A stretch of 26,961 bases of DNA, from NCBI GenBank assembly GCA_003561665.1, contig PWVY01000169.1:1-26961 (forward strand), given 5' to 3'. The DNA comes from Thermoplasmata archaeon. Its GTDB lineage: Archaea > Thermoplasmatota > SW-10-69-26. The notes under the pieces were generated by a model. It was not told the DNA's origin. It ran no database searches and saw nothing but the letters and a program-made list of their open reading frames with translations. The position numbers and the translations under genes were made by a program. How positions within the stretch are numbered: position 1 is the stretch's first letter; every line of letters starts with the position of its first letter. Positions 1 to 6,491 of the stretch are shown here, piece by piece.

Positions 1-218
1 CATCCTTCGGCGCGTGCGAGGAGGTTTCGTGCGACGGTGGCTTCGATGGGGTCGTCTTGGGGTGTGGTCGCGATGAGGTGGAGGGGTTGGCCGGGTTCGA
101 GTTGGTCGAGGGCGTAGAGGACGGTGTCGTTCATGGCGGGGACGTCTTCGATGGGGATGACGATGCCGCCGCTGGGGGTGGGTGCGTCCTGGGGGGGTTC
201 GCCCGGGTGCTCCTCCAT
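1..218 (-). CDS. UspA-like universal stress protein, N-terminal part (runs off the window)
   Basis: Reading leftwards from an ATG at 218 the frame stays open to the window edge (72 codons). After an acidic, proline-rich leader of about 17 residues comes IVIPIEDVPAMNDTVLYAL, which resembles the first beta strand and helix of UspA-fold proteins (V-P-x-D then a helix of small residues). It is followed by PLHLIATTP, which fits the second strand. UspA-family proteins are small cytoplasmic nucleotide-binding stress proteins; the ATP-binding glycine motif would lie outside the window, so binding cannot be judged. The gene lies downstream of the CBS gene on the same strand, 167 bases away, with its own TATA-like box. 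The family call is by pattern only and is moderate at best. Confidence 0.5.
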   Translation of the reverse strand, partial: MEEHPGEPPQDAPTPSGGIVIPIEDVPAMNDTVLYALDQLEPGQPLHLIATTPQDDPIEATVARNLLARAEG

Positions 219-274
219 GTTCGTCCCTTGGGGGGCGCGTCGCGTCGTGCGTGGGGTCCGGCGGTGGGTTGCGT

Positions 275-283
275 GGTTAAAAG
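275..283 (-). promoter_or_regulatory. TATA-like box of the UspA-like gene
   Basis: Read on the minus strand this is CTTTTAACC in an otherwise GC-rich spacer. A start site about 26 bases downstream would fall near 253, leaving a leader of about 35 bases before the ATG at 218. Confidence 0.4.
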
Positions 284-385
284 CCGGTTGGGTCCCTGCG
301 TTGCGATGCGGCGCGGCCCGGGCTGGGCATATCCGCGGTGTAGAAAAGCGTTCGCCTTGCGGAGGGCGTGGGTGGGGGGGTTGGC

Positions 386-1579
386 TTAGTAGAGGTTCTC
401 TTCGATGAATTCGCGGCTTGGGTTGGAGAGGTTTTCTTCTTTGACGCGTCGGACTTTTCGTTCGAGGCGGTCGACGGCGAGGCGTGTGGCGTGTTTCATG
501 CCCCATCCTTCGCCGACGGCGTAGAAGTTGCCCATGTCGCTGGAGAGGTTGGTGCGGATGTGCCAGAGGTCGCGTTTGCGGTTCTTGTCTTTGTGTCGTT
601 TGGCGTGGATCTGGAGCAGGGCGGGTTCGAGGCGTTTTTGGTAGCGGCGCATGAACTCGCGGACTTCTTCGGGGGCGCCGCTGCTTTCGTACCCGTCGCG
701 GCTGGTGTCTTTGCTGGAGAAGTGGACAACGATCTGTGGAACGTCCGGGTCGAGGAGTCGGATGGGGTTGAGAAGGTCGCGCCGGGTGACGATGCCGTAG
801 GGGAATTCGCCGTCTTTGGTGATGACGACGCTGCCGATGGTTTTCTCGTGCATCAGTTCGCTGGCGTCCCTGTAGGTCGATCCTCGGGGCACGTTGACGA
901 CGGGGCTTGACATGATGCTTTTGAGGGGGATCCCGAGGGGTCGGTCTTTTTCACCGCTGCCGGTTTTCCATCCGCCGCGGTCGGAGCCGCGGAGGGGTTG
1001 GATGACTTGGCGGAGGATGTCGTGGACGGTCACGATGCCGACGAGTCTTCCGTCTTCGACGATGGGGAGGTGGCTGAAGCCGTCGGTGCGCATCATGCTA
1101 AGGGCTTTGGCGACGCTGTCGTCGGCGTTTGCGAGGATGACATCTTGCGTCATGTCGTCGGCGAGGTCGCGGTCGCCGAGGCTGGTTTGTCCTGCAGCGT
1201 GGATAATGTCTTCGCGTACGAGGATGCCTTGGACGCGGTGGACGTTGTCCTCTTTTTGGACGACGGCGAGGCTTCGCGCGTTGCTGTCGAGGATCAAGCG
1301 TACGGCTTCGATGAGGTCGTCATCGGGGTGAACGGTGGGAATCTCGTGCTCGGGGAGGCCGTTGGAGACGCGCGCTTTGCCGGGGTCGAGTTGGGTTCGA
1401 AGGTAGTCGCGTTCGCTTGCGATGCCGAGGTATCGGCCTTTGTCGTCGGTGACGACGACGGCGGGTTCGCGATCTTTGGCGAACGCGGAGAGGATTTGGC
1501 TGGCGCGTTCGTCGGGGCGAACACTTTGGAAGTCTGTGCGCATGACATCCGAGACGGTGAGGTCGAAAAGGTCGGGCAC
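386..1579 (-). CDS. Four-CBS-domain protein with C-terminal HPF/RaiA-like domain
   Basis: 397 residues from a GTG at 1579. CBS repeats are visible at about 8-65, 75-130, 138-195 and 218-273, each with the G-(I/L)-(V/L)-(T/V/S)-x-R/H-D end motif (GIASERD, GILVRED, GIVTVHD, GIVTRRD). Two Bateman modules of this kind normally bind adenine nucleotides and act as energy sensors. Residues about 280-385 are different: a VPQIVVHF strand, a helix VREFMRRYQKRLEPALLQI, basic strands, then FYAVGEGWGMKHATRLAVDR followed by LERKVRRVKE. This order resembles ribosome hibernation factors (HPF/RaiA), which end with a YAAID-like helix and a LERQLRK stretch. I infer a nucleotide-regulated ribosome-associated or hibernation factor. 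The CBS part is secure; the HPF part is pattern-based. The gene is divergent from the amidotransferase and appears leaderless. Confidence 0.85.
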   Translation of the reverse strand: MPDLFDLTVSDVMRTDFQSVRPDERASQILSAFAKDREPAVVVTDDKGRYLGIASERDYLRTQLDPGKARVSNGLPEHEIPTVHPDDDLIEAVRLILDSNARSLAVVQKEDNVHRVQGILVREDIIHAAGQTSLGDRDLADDMTQDVILANADDSVAKALSMMRTDGFSHLPIVEDGRLVGIVTVHDILRQVIQPLRGSDRGGWKTGSGEKDRPLGIPLKSIMSSPVVNVPRGSTYRDASELMHEKTIGSVVITKDGEFPYGIVTRRDLLNPIRLLDPDVPQIVVHFSSKDTSRDGYESSGAPEEVREFMRRYQKRLEPALLQIHAKRHKDKNRKRDLWHIRTNLSSDMGNFYAVGEGWGMKHATRLAVDRLERKVRRVKEENLSNPSREFIEENLY

Positions 1580-1603
1580 GGGTCCTGGTTAGGTGGCCTC
1601 CCC

Positions 1604-1612
1604 ATGATAGGA
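1604..1612 (-). promoter_or_regulatory. TATA-like box of the CBS gene
   Basis: Minus-strand TCCTATCAT centred about 29 bases before the GTG at 1579, which supports that GTG as a leaderless start. Confidence 0.4.
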
Positions 1613-1656
1613 GTTGCGGGAGCGGCCGGGGGTGTTTTCCCCGAGGTGCGATGGCC

Positions 1657-1666
1657 AAACATATTC
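1657..1666 (+). promoter_or_regulatory. TATA-like box of the amidotransferase gene
   Basis: AAACATATTC is the most AT-rich stretch in the divergent spacer and lies about 32 bases before the ATG at 1694. It is one of the markers that rejects the much longer upstream open frame as coding. Confidence 0.45.
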
Positions 1667-1693
1667 GTTGTTGGCTTGGGGTGGGGTGTTTGC

Positions 1694-2623
1694 ATGTGTC
1701 GTTTCGTTGCGTACCATGGCCCGCCGATCCGGTTGGCCGAGCTTTTGTACGAGCCGGAGCATAGCCTGATTCATCAGAGCGTGAACGCGCAGGAGCGCAA
1801 GGAGCCGTTGAACGGGGATGGGTGGGGGGTGGGGTGGTATGATCGGCGTGTGAGCGAGGAGCCGGGGGTGTATCGGACGTTGCATCCGGCGTGGTCGGAT
1901 GATAATATGCGGTATGTGGCGCCGGTGGTTCGTACGCCGACGTTCTTGGCGCATGTTCGTGCGGCGTCGCCGGGGTTGCCGGTGCAGCAGTTGAATTGTC
2001 ATCCGTTCCCGGGGGGGCGTGCGGTGAACGGTGATGGGCGGGCGAAGAAGGATGTGGATGCGGTGGAGCGCGGGCGGCGCAAGTTGTTGTTCATGCATAA
2101 TGGGGCGTTTGGGGCGTATCGGAAGGTGATTCGGAAGTTGCAGAACGAGTTGGATGATGACGTGTTCTTCGGGGTCCGTGGTTCGACGGATAGTGAGCAT
2201 GTGTTTGGGGCGTTCCAGCAGGTGTTGGGGGATCGGGCGGCGGATTTGTCGGTGGATGCGTTGGCGGATGCGACGGTGGAGACGTTGTCGTACATTGACG
2301 CGTTGAAGTGGGAGGTGGGGGAGGAGTCGGCGTCGACGCAGGCGAATTTTTGTGTGAGCGATGGGGAGAGTTTGGTGGCGACGCGGTATCGTCATCCGAC
2401 GGATGAGCCGGCGCAGTCGTTGTACGTTGCGCGGGCTCGTGCGTTCCATTGTGAGGATGGGGAGTTTCGTAGCGAGGAGCCGGGGGAGGAGGGAGCGGTG
2501 TTGATCGCGAGCGAGCGGTTGTGGGATGAGGAGAGCGTGTGGGAGAAGGTTCCGCAGAACCACATGGTGAAGGTGAACCCGGCGCGTGAGGTTTCGATCG
2601 AGGAGATCAAGCCGTCCCCGTAG
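1694..2623 (+). CDS. Class II glutamine amidotransferase (YafJ/EgtC-like)
   Basis: 309 residues. The start at 1694 gives Met-Cys-Arg-Phe, so Cys2 becomes the N-terminal nucleophile after Met removal, as in Ntn-type glutamine amidotransferases. The frame is open to 998, but those extra residues are antisense to the CBS gene and would bury the nucleophile, so they are not part of the gene. Family landmarks follow in order: LNGDGWGVGWY (about 40-50), FLAHVRAAS (about 85), NCHPF, FMHNG (about 137) and RGSTDSEHVF (about 170), all parts of the glutamine-binding pocket. There is no synthase domain, so the protein is a stand-alone glutaminase-type domain like YafJ or EgtC. The ammonia acceptor or the amide bond hydrolysed is unknown. 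It is divergent from the CBS gene and alone on its strand here. Confidence 0.9.
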   Translation: MCRFVAYHGPPIRLAELLYEPEHSLIHQSVNAQERKEPLNGDGWGVGWYDRRVSEEPGVYRTLHPAWSDDNMRYVAPVVRTPTFLAHVRAASPGLPVQQLNCHPFPGGRAVNGDGRAKKDVDAVERGRRKLLFMHNGAFGAYRKVIRKLQNELDDDVFFGVRGSTDSEHVFGAFQQVLGDRAADLSVDALADATVETLSYIDALKWEVGEESASTQANFCVSDGESLVATRYRHPTDEPAQSLYVARARAFHCEDGEFRSEEPGEEGAVLIASERLWDEESVWEKVPQNHMVKVNPAREVSIEEIKPSP

Positions 2624-2656
2624 GGCTTTCGTGCGGCTTGTCGTTGCGCGTGTTTT

Positions 2657-3025
2657 CTATGTTTGTGCGTCGTCGAAGGCGCTGAAGCCTGCGGGGATAG
2701 CTTCGTAGAAAACGGTGGCTTTGAGGGTGAACGTGGTATCGATGGCGATCTCAGGGCGTGCGAAGGCGGTCCACGTGCATTCGTCTTCGTTGGAGCATTC
2801 GGCTTCGAGCGTGGCCTCATCGAGAGTCAAGCGTAGGTAGTTATTCAGCGTGATGTCTCCGGGTTCGGTCGCGCTGTAGGTTCCTTCGTTGCTTCCGGCG
2901 TGGAAAATTAGGGGACAGAGGATGGATTCGGTGAGTCCACCAGCGCAGAAGCCGGGTGGGAGGGTGAAATCCAGCCTTCTCCAGGGCCGGGGAGAGGGGT
3001 CGGTGCGTTCGTTGCATGTGAGTCG
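2657..3025 (-). pseudogene. Remnant of a secreted or surface protein gene lacking a start codon
   Basis: The spacer after the amidotransferase is not empty. On the minus strand a frame is open for 122 codons from an in-frame TAG at 3026-3028 to a TAG at 2657-2659, and its middle and end read like a real protein: LDFTLPPGFCAGGL, then ILCPLIFHAGSNEGTY, LRLTLDEATLEAEC and AFARPEIAIDTTFTLKATVF. It is rich in Thr, Ser and acidic residues with paired Cys (ECSNEDEC), as in extracellular beta-sandwich proteins. There is no ATG, GTG or TTG in frame before the conserved-looking part; the only near-cognate codon is a CTG. The signal peptide expected for such a protein is missing, so I read this as the 3' end of a truncated or frameshifted gene. 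A CTG start or a sequencing error are alternatives. Confidence 0.4.
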
Positions 3026-3030
3026 CTAGG

Positions 3031-3037
3031 GTTTATG
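3031..3037 (+). promoter_or_regulatory. TATA-like box of the small membrane protein gene
   Basis: GTTTATG is centred about 27 bases before GTG 3061 and decides that start over the TTG at 3043 and GTG at 3046, which would lie upstream of the predicted transcription start. Confidence 0.4.
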
Positions 3038-3060
3038 CTGGGTTGGTGCATGCGCGGCGC

Positions 3061-3330
3061 GTGGTCGATGTGAAGGTCTTGTCTCGGGCGGCTTCGTGGA
3101 CGTGCCTTTTGTTGTTGATCGGGTCCTTGTTCGCGTTCCCTGCTGGAGCGTTGGGTGGGGGCGTGGATGCGGCTCAGGAGGATGAGGATCATCCTGAGGC
3201 GGAGCCGGGGCCGGATGAGGAGCCCACGTGGATCCGCGTGGGGTTCGTGCTCGTGATGGCGCCGTTCTTGGTGGGGTTGGGCGCCGCGGTCGTGTACTTG
3301 GTTTATCGGGCCTTGCGGTACGAGATTTAA
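3061..3330 (+). CDS. Small two-helix membrane protein, unrecognised
   Basis: 89 residues from GTG 3061 (GTG 3070 is also possible). The N-terminus has a basic start and a hydrophobic stretch LLLLIGSLFAFPAGALGGG that is a signal peptide or first membrane helix. It is followed by a very acidic loop (AAQEDEDHPEAEPGPDEEP), then a second helix VGFVLVMAPFLVGLGAAVVY, and a short basic end (RALRYEI). By the positive-inside rule the acidic segment should face outside and the C-terminus inside. I do not recognise a family. It converges with the gene on the minus strand, whose stop is only 13 bases away. Confidence 0.6.
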   Translation: MVDVKVLSRAASWTCLLLLIGSLFAFPAGALGGGVDAAQEDEDHPEAEPGPDEEPTWIRVGFVLVMAPFLVGLGAAVVYLVYRALRYEI

Positions 3331-3343
3331 CGCGGAGGGGCGT

Positions 3344-4750
3344 TCAGCGGTCGGTCCATTCGATGTCGTATTCGTCCTGGTGTTCGTGGAGGAAGGCTTC
3401 GAGGCGTTTCATGGGGAGGGGGGGCATCAGGGCGTTCCTTGCGGGGATCTTCTCGGGGATCTCTTCGTGGTATTTGGTGTAGAGGCCGAAGTCGAGGGGG
3501 TAGGCTTCGGGATCCATGCCGAGGAATTCGCCGCGTCGTTGGGCGCGGTTGAGGATGCTTTCCCAGCGTTCGATGGGGGCTTGGGCGGCGCTTCGGACTC
3601 CGTTGGAGAACGCGAGGAGATGGATCTCGTCGAAGGGGTCGGAGCGTTCGAGGTAGGCTTCGAGGGCTTCTGCGCTGTCTTCGCCGTTGAAGGGGATCCA
3701 GTAGGGGACGCTTCCGGTGCGTTGGCTCCACCAGGGGTCGATGCATGTGAAGCTTTGGACGAGCAGTCGGTTGGTGGGGATGTCGTGTTCGCCGTAGCGT
3801 TCGCGGTGGAGGTCGGCGACGGGGGCCCTGAGGTGGCGGGGATCTTGGAAGCGTAAAAGGCGCACGGGGTAGCCGTGGTCGTTGGCGAAGCGGTCGATGT
3901 CGTCGAGGAGGATGTCTTCGAAGCCCCATTCGGCTTCGGGGGCGGTGTCGTTGGGTTCGGGCGCGTCCCAGGAGGCGTTCTCTTCGGGTCGTGAGGCGAT
4001 GAAGGCGGCGACGCGGTCGCTTCCTTCGAGGTATTCTTCGGGGGTGAGGCCGCCTTCGCCGCTGTATTGGAAGACGTGCCGGTCGTTGATGCGGGTGACG
4101 GGTTTGGGGTCATCGCAGTCGATGACGATGATGCTTCCGCCGGGGGCGAGGGTTTCTTTGATGAAGCGTTCGTAGGCGTGGCCGAGTTTCCTGGTTTTCA
4201 GGCGGAAGTAGGCGAACTCGCGGACCATCAGCCAGTCTTCGTTGGGGTCGTGCATGTGGTTGAGGTTGATGTCGGGGTTGGCTTCGAGGAGGGCGCGTCC
4301 GGGTCGTCGGCCCCATTCCATGTCGTCTTCGCCGTTGCCGGGTCGGATCTTCCGGCGCACGGGTGTGAGGAAGGTTTGGGGGAGGAAGGGGATGCCCAGG
4401 AGGGCGGCGAGGAAGGTTCCGGCCCCGTTGGGGGATCCGATCATGATGGCGGGGTAGCCGCGTTCGGGGTATTGCTCGGTGACCCATTCGCGGAAGGTTT
4501 CGATGTTCACATCGCCTAACTCGCTGGGTTGGATGGCTTCGGTGGCTCCGCTTTTGCGGTAGATCCATTTCTTGGTTTTCTCAGGGAGGCGGTTGGGGGC
4601 GCGTCCGAGGCCTGCCAGGGGTTTGGGGATCATGCCCAAGCGGGGGAAGCCTTCGCCTTGGAGGTGGTGGGCGAGGGCTCGCACGAAGGCGGTTGTGCTG
4701 TCGAAGTTGGCAAGGCCCAGGGGCGATTGGGAGGATTGCAATAACCGCAT
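3344..4750 (-). CDS. Conserved-looking hypothetical protein, 468 residues
   Basis: I do not recognise this family. The frame is open from 4852, but the first 34 residues overlap the preceding gene and are low in complexity; the ATG at 4750 sits about 26 bases after a TATA-like box, so I chose it. The protein is soluble, with many Trp, Arg and acidic residues and no membrane segment. Notable parts are YPAIMIGSPNGAGTFLAALL (about residue 100), a glycine-rich turn after a hydrophobic strand; a Rossmann-like strand with LAPGGSIIVIDCDD (about 200); and a tryptophan-rich stretch around PWWSQRTGSVPYWIPF (about 350). The GSPNGAG turn could be a nucleotide- or sugar-binding loop or a hydrolase-like turn, and LAPGGSIIVID recalls the end of a methyltransferase fold, but neither is enough for a function. 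It may be co-oriented with, though not coupled to, the toxin-antitoxin pair upstream. Confidence 0.75.
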   Translation of the reverse strand: MRLLQSSQSPLGLANFDSTTAFVRALAHHLQGEGFPRLGMIPKPLAGLGRAPNRLPEKTKKWIYRKSGATEAIQPSELGDVNIETFREWVTEQYPERGYPAIMIGSPNGAGTFLAALLGIPFLPQTFLTPVRRKIRPGNGEDDMEWGRRPGRALLEANPDINLNHMHDPNEDWLMVREFAYFRLKTRKLGHAYERFIKETLAPGGSIIVIDCDDPKPVTRINDRHVFQYSGEGGLTPEEYLEGSDRVAAFIASRPEENASWDAPEPNDTAPEAEWGFEDILLDDIDRFANDHGYPVRLLRFQDPRHLRAPVADLHRERYGEHDIPTNRLLVQSFTCIDPWWSQRTGSVPYWIPFNGEDSAEALEAYLERSDPFDEIHLLAFSNGVRSAAQAPIERWESILNRAQRRGEFLGMDPEAYPLDFGLYTKYHEEIPEKIPARNALMPPLPMKRLEAFLHEHQDEYDIEWTDR

Positions 4751-4771
4751 CAGGCCCTTGGTAGAGAGGGG

Positions 4772-4780
4772 ATGCAAAAG
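4772..4780 (-). promoter_or_regulatory. TATA-like box of the 468-residue hypothetical gene
   Basis: Minus-strand CTTTTGCAT centred 26 bases before ATG 4750. It lies in the 94-base spacer after the hepT-like gene and suggests separate, leaderless transcription. Confidence 0.4.
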
Positions 4781-4844
4781 TGGGGGGCGAAACGCTGGCT
4801 TCGGTTCGAAAACGACGTTTGGTGGGGGACAGGCCTGCCCCGCG

Positions 4845-5270
4845 TTAGTCAAGCCTGTCGAGGATCGTTTCGATGAAGCGAGGGATATCGTTCACATCGT
4901 CATTCAGGAATCGATGAATCTGGGCGTCATCGATGTCCCAGTAGATGTGGACCAAGCGGTTTCGGAAGCGTGCCATCTCTCCAAGACGGGTTGCGAAGGC
5001 GTCGTCGAGCACGTTCTCTTCAGCAAGCACACGGAAGGCGTCGGCGTAATCGTCGGCTGCTCTGAACTCGTTGGCCGCGATGAGGTGGTTTGCCAGGTCG
5101 ATGCATCCTTCGATCGCCACGATGAGCTGGTACTTTGCATTCCCAATCTTGTCAGCGTCGTTCAAGAAGGACTCTTGGGGAAGGCCCCCGATCTCCTGGA
5201 GGGTCCGCGATGCTTTCCGGACCTCGGAGACGAAGCGAGTGACGCGATCCAGGTCACGATTCAAGCCCAA
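4845..5270 (-). CDS. hepT: HEPN-domain toxin, HepT (DUF86) family
   Basis: 141 residues, all helical in character, the usual size for HepT. The diagnostic R-x4-H-x-Y ribonuclease motif is present and intact: Arg103, His108 and Tyr110 in RNRLVHIYWD. HEPN toxins dimerise and use the Arg and His to cleave RNA; in characterised MntA-HepT pairs the antitoxin inactivates the toxin by AMPylating the Tyr of this motif, which is present here. The start overlaps the end of the nucleotidyltransferase gene by 17 bases, the normal antitoxin-first order, so the two are surely co-translated. The family assignment is strong; the in vivo role (stabilisation, defence, stress) is not readable from the sequence. 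Confidence 0.9.
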   Translation of the reverse strand: MGLNRDLDRVTRFVSEVRKASRTLQEIGGLPQESFLNDADKIGNAKYQLIVAIEGCIDLANHLIAANEFRAADDYADAFRVLAEENVLDDAFATRLGEMARFRNRLVHIYWDIDDAQIHRFLNDDVNDIPRFIETILDRLD

Positions 5271-5685
5271 GAGCTTCTCTCCTGTACGATTCTCGATGGT
5301 AGCTAAAGTCCTGGTAGAGCTTCATGGTTCCTTCCTCGAAGTCCAACCGTTGATCTTCCGATCGTGAGAAGATACGGTGTCCATGCTGGATCACAGCGAA
5401 ACGGAACGGTAACGGGGCATGGTTGAGGGTTCTCACATCCATGGGCAAGTCGCGCACATGGTCACTCAAGGCCTGCTCGATCCCCAGCTCGCGATCCAAG
5501 CACTCGTCCTCTGTCAGGTCATCCCTGAGGAGAACGGCGACGTCGACGTCTCCGACCGTTGGACGCTCCTGCATCATGGAGCCGTGCACGTACGCCAAGA
5601 CCACGTCAGGATCCTCCTCAAGATGGGAACGGAGGTTTCGAACGATCCGCTCCCGGTCTTTGGATCCCAGACGGTGGCGCTCCAT
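5254..5685 (-). CDS. mntA: Minimal nucleotidyltransferase antitoxin, MntA family
   Basis: 143 residues from ATG 5685. The frame is open to 5739, but a TATA-like box at 5704-5714 places transcription near 5685. The polymerase-beta-fold signature is intact: Gly35-Ser36, nine residues, then Asp46-x-Asp48 (HGSMMQERPTVGDVDVAVLL), with a later strand MDVRTLNHAPLPFRF that should carry the third acidic residue. In the MntA-HepT type of toxin-antitoxin system this enzyme transfers AMP to the HEPN toxin and neutralises it. It precedes and overlaps hepT. A housekeeping nucleotidyltransferase is unlikely because of the minimal size and the coupled HEPN gene. Confidence 0.88.
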   Translation of the reverse strand: MERHRLGSKDRERIVRNLRSHLEEDPDVVLAYVHGSMMQERPTVGDVDVAVLLRDDLTEDECLDRELGIEQALSDHVRDLPMDVRTLNHAPLPFRFAVIQHGHRIFSRSEDQRLDFEEGTMKLYQDFSYHRESYRREALGLES

Positions 5686-5703
5686 GGTCCCATCACGACC
5701 TTC

Positions 5704-5714
5704 GATAAGATAAG
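5704..5714 (-). promoter_or_regulatory. TATA-like box of the mntA-hepT operon
   Basis: Minus-strand CTTATCTTATC, a tandem CTTAT repeat centred about 24 bases before ATG 5685. It decides the shorter start of mntA. Confidence 0.45.
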
Positions 5715-5753
5715 CGCACGGTTTTCCCCTGAGGAGCACGAACCCTGCAGAGC

Positions 5754-5809
5754 CTCCACGAGGCGTGGTGAACGAGCAGCGAGCCTGCTCGTATGCGTTC
5801 TACGCGTAG
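5754..5809. repeat. Cluster of small inverted repeats between tRNA-Leu and mntA
   Basis: Three dyads lie side by side. CCACG-AGG-CGTGG lies at 5754-5766. An 8-bp perfect stem ACGAGCAG/CTGCTCGT with a 5-base loop spans 5772-5792. A 10-bp palindrome CTACGCGTAG spans 5800-5809. They are directly downstream of the tRNA 3' end and upstream of the mntA promoter, so they could end the tRNA transcript, regulate the toxin-antitoxin operon, or both. Confidence 0.5.
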
Positions 5810-5820
5810 GGGCTGTTGAG

Positions 5821-5903
5821 TGCGGCGGGCAGGATTCGAACCTGCGAAGACCTATGTCACGAGGTCCTAAGCCTCGCCCCGTTGGCCGCTAGGGTACCGC
5901 CGC
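5821..5903 (-). tRNA. tRNA-Leu (anticodon UAG)
   Basis: Read on the minus strand the molecule is 83 nt. The acceptor stem GCGGCGG pairs with CCGCCGC and the discriminator base is A. The D stem is CCC/GGG. The anticodon stem CGAGG/CCTCG encloses the loop CTTAGGA, giving anticodon UAG. A class II variable arm has the stem GAC/GTC. The T arm is GCAGG-TTCGAAT-CCTGC. The long variable arm and UAG anticodon identify leucine. CCA is not encoded, and no intron is seen. It lies between the two-TM protein gene and the toxin-antitoxin pair, on the same strand as both. Confidence 0.95.
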
Positions 5904-5949
5904 TTGGCGCGTTCACCCAGCTTCCACGCCCACGCAGAGGCGCCGCCTA

Positions 5950-6387
5950 TCAAGCCTTTTCGGTTGACGGGCTTCCTGTCTCCCGCGTTGGATCCTCCCT
6001 CTTTGTGCTTGATCGACCCAGCGCCATGCATGCTAGCACGTCGGCTTGCAACTGGCCAAGGAAGCGAGAGACGATGATGAAGAAGATCGAGGAGAACGTT
6101 ACCACCAACGCCAACACCGCGGTCACGATCGCGGCCACGCCGTACTGCGCTGCCCATCCTGGAAGCAGCGCGGCTGCACCGCCAAGGGCAGCCAGGAGGG
6201 TGGCCACGACGACCAACCCGATGATCGTCGCGCGGGCCGCGACGGCGACCTTCAACCCTTTCGCGCGTTTCTCCAGGATCGACCGGTAGGGCTCCTCGAA
6301 CTCGTCAAGGTTATCCTCGACGGCTTCCACGAGGTGCAAGTACCCCGTTTTCCAGTACCAACGCCATGAGGACTCGAACGGGAACAT
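5950..6387 (-). CDS. Small membrane protein with two transmembrane helices, unrecognised
   Basis: 145 residues from ATG 6387. An amphipathic, charged N-terminal part (WYWKT-like start, then LVEAVEDNLDEFEEPYRSIL and KRAKGLK) precedes two long hydrophobic helices, TIIGLVVVATLLAALGGAAALL and YGVAAIVTAVLALVVTFSSIFF, separated by a short loop. The tail of about 35 residues is polar and ends in STEKA. Both termini are predicted to be cytoplasmic. No catalytic motif is visible and I do not recognise the family. It is divergent from the DRG GTPase gene across a 104-base spacer that carries a perfect inverted repeat containing its TATA-like box, so shared regulation is possible. tRNA-Leu lies 46 bases downstream on the same strand. 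Confidence 0.75.
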   Translation of the reverse strand: MFPFESSWRWYWKTGYLHLVEAVEDNLDEFEEPYRSILEKRAKGLKVAVAARATIIGLVVVATLLAALGGAAALLPGWAAQYGVAAIVTAVLALVVTFSSIFFIIVSRFLGQLQADVLACMALGRSSTKREDPTRETGSPSTEKA

Positions 6388-6400
6388 GCCGCCGTATCAA

Positions 6401-6420
6401 GCCTCCTTATGAAAGGAGGC
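6401..6420. repeat. Perfect inverted repeat overlapping a TATA-like box
   Basis: GCCTCCTT-ATGA-AAGGAGGC has an 8-bp perfect stem and a 4-base centre. On the minus strand its middle (CCTTTCATAAGG) is centred about 23 bases before ATG 6387, the position expected for the TATA element of the small membrane protein gene. A dyad over the TATA element is a typical place for a repressor to bind in archaea. Confidence 0.5.
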
Positions 6421-6455
6421 CCGGTTCTCGTTGGGGTCCCGTCCAGGCCCAAAAC

Positions 6456-6464
6456 GGTTAAACC
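6456..6464 (+). promoter_or_regulatory. TATA-like box of the DRG GTPase gene
   Basis: GGTTAAACC is centred 32 bases before ATG 6492 and only 20 before ATG 6480, which supports the downstream start. Confidence 0.45.
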
Positions 6465-6491
6465 GCGAAGGCGCCCCTCATGAGGGTACGG

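Noticed and set aside
998..1693. Upstream extension of the amidotransferase frame
   Set aside because: It is antisense to the CBS gene, and the first residue after Met1 must be the Cys nucleophile, which only the start at 1694 gives.
1589..2563. 324-residue minus-strand open frame over the amidotransferase
   Set aside because: Arg-rich shadow of the real gene with no domain pattern.
5740..5903. Attachment site at tRNA-Leu
   Set aside because: I looked for a second copy of the tRNA 3' end (T-arm GCAGGTTCGAATCCTGC) nearby and saw none; no integrase is present.
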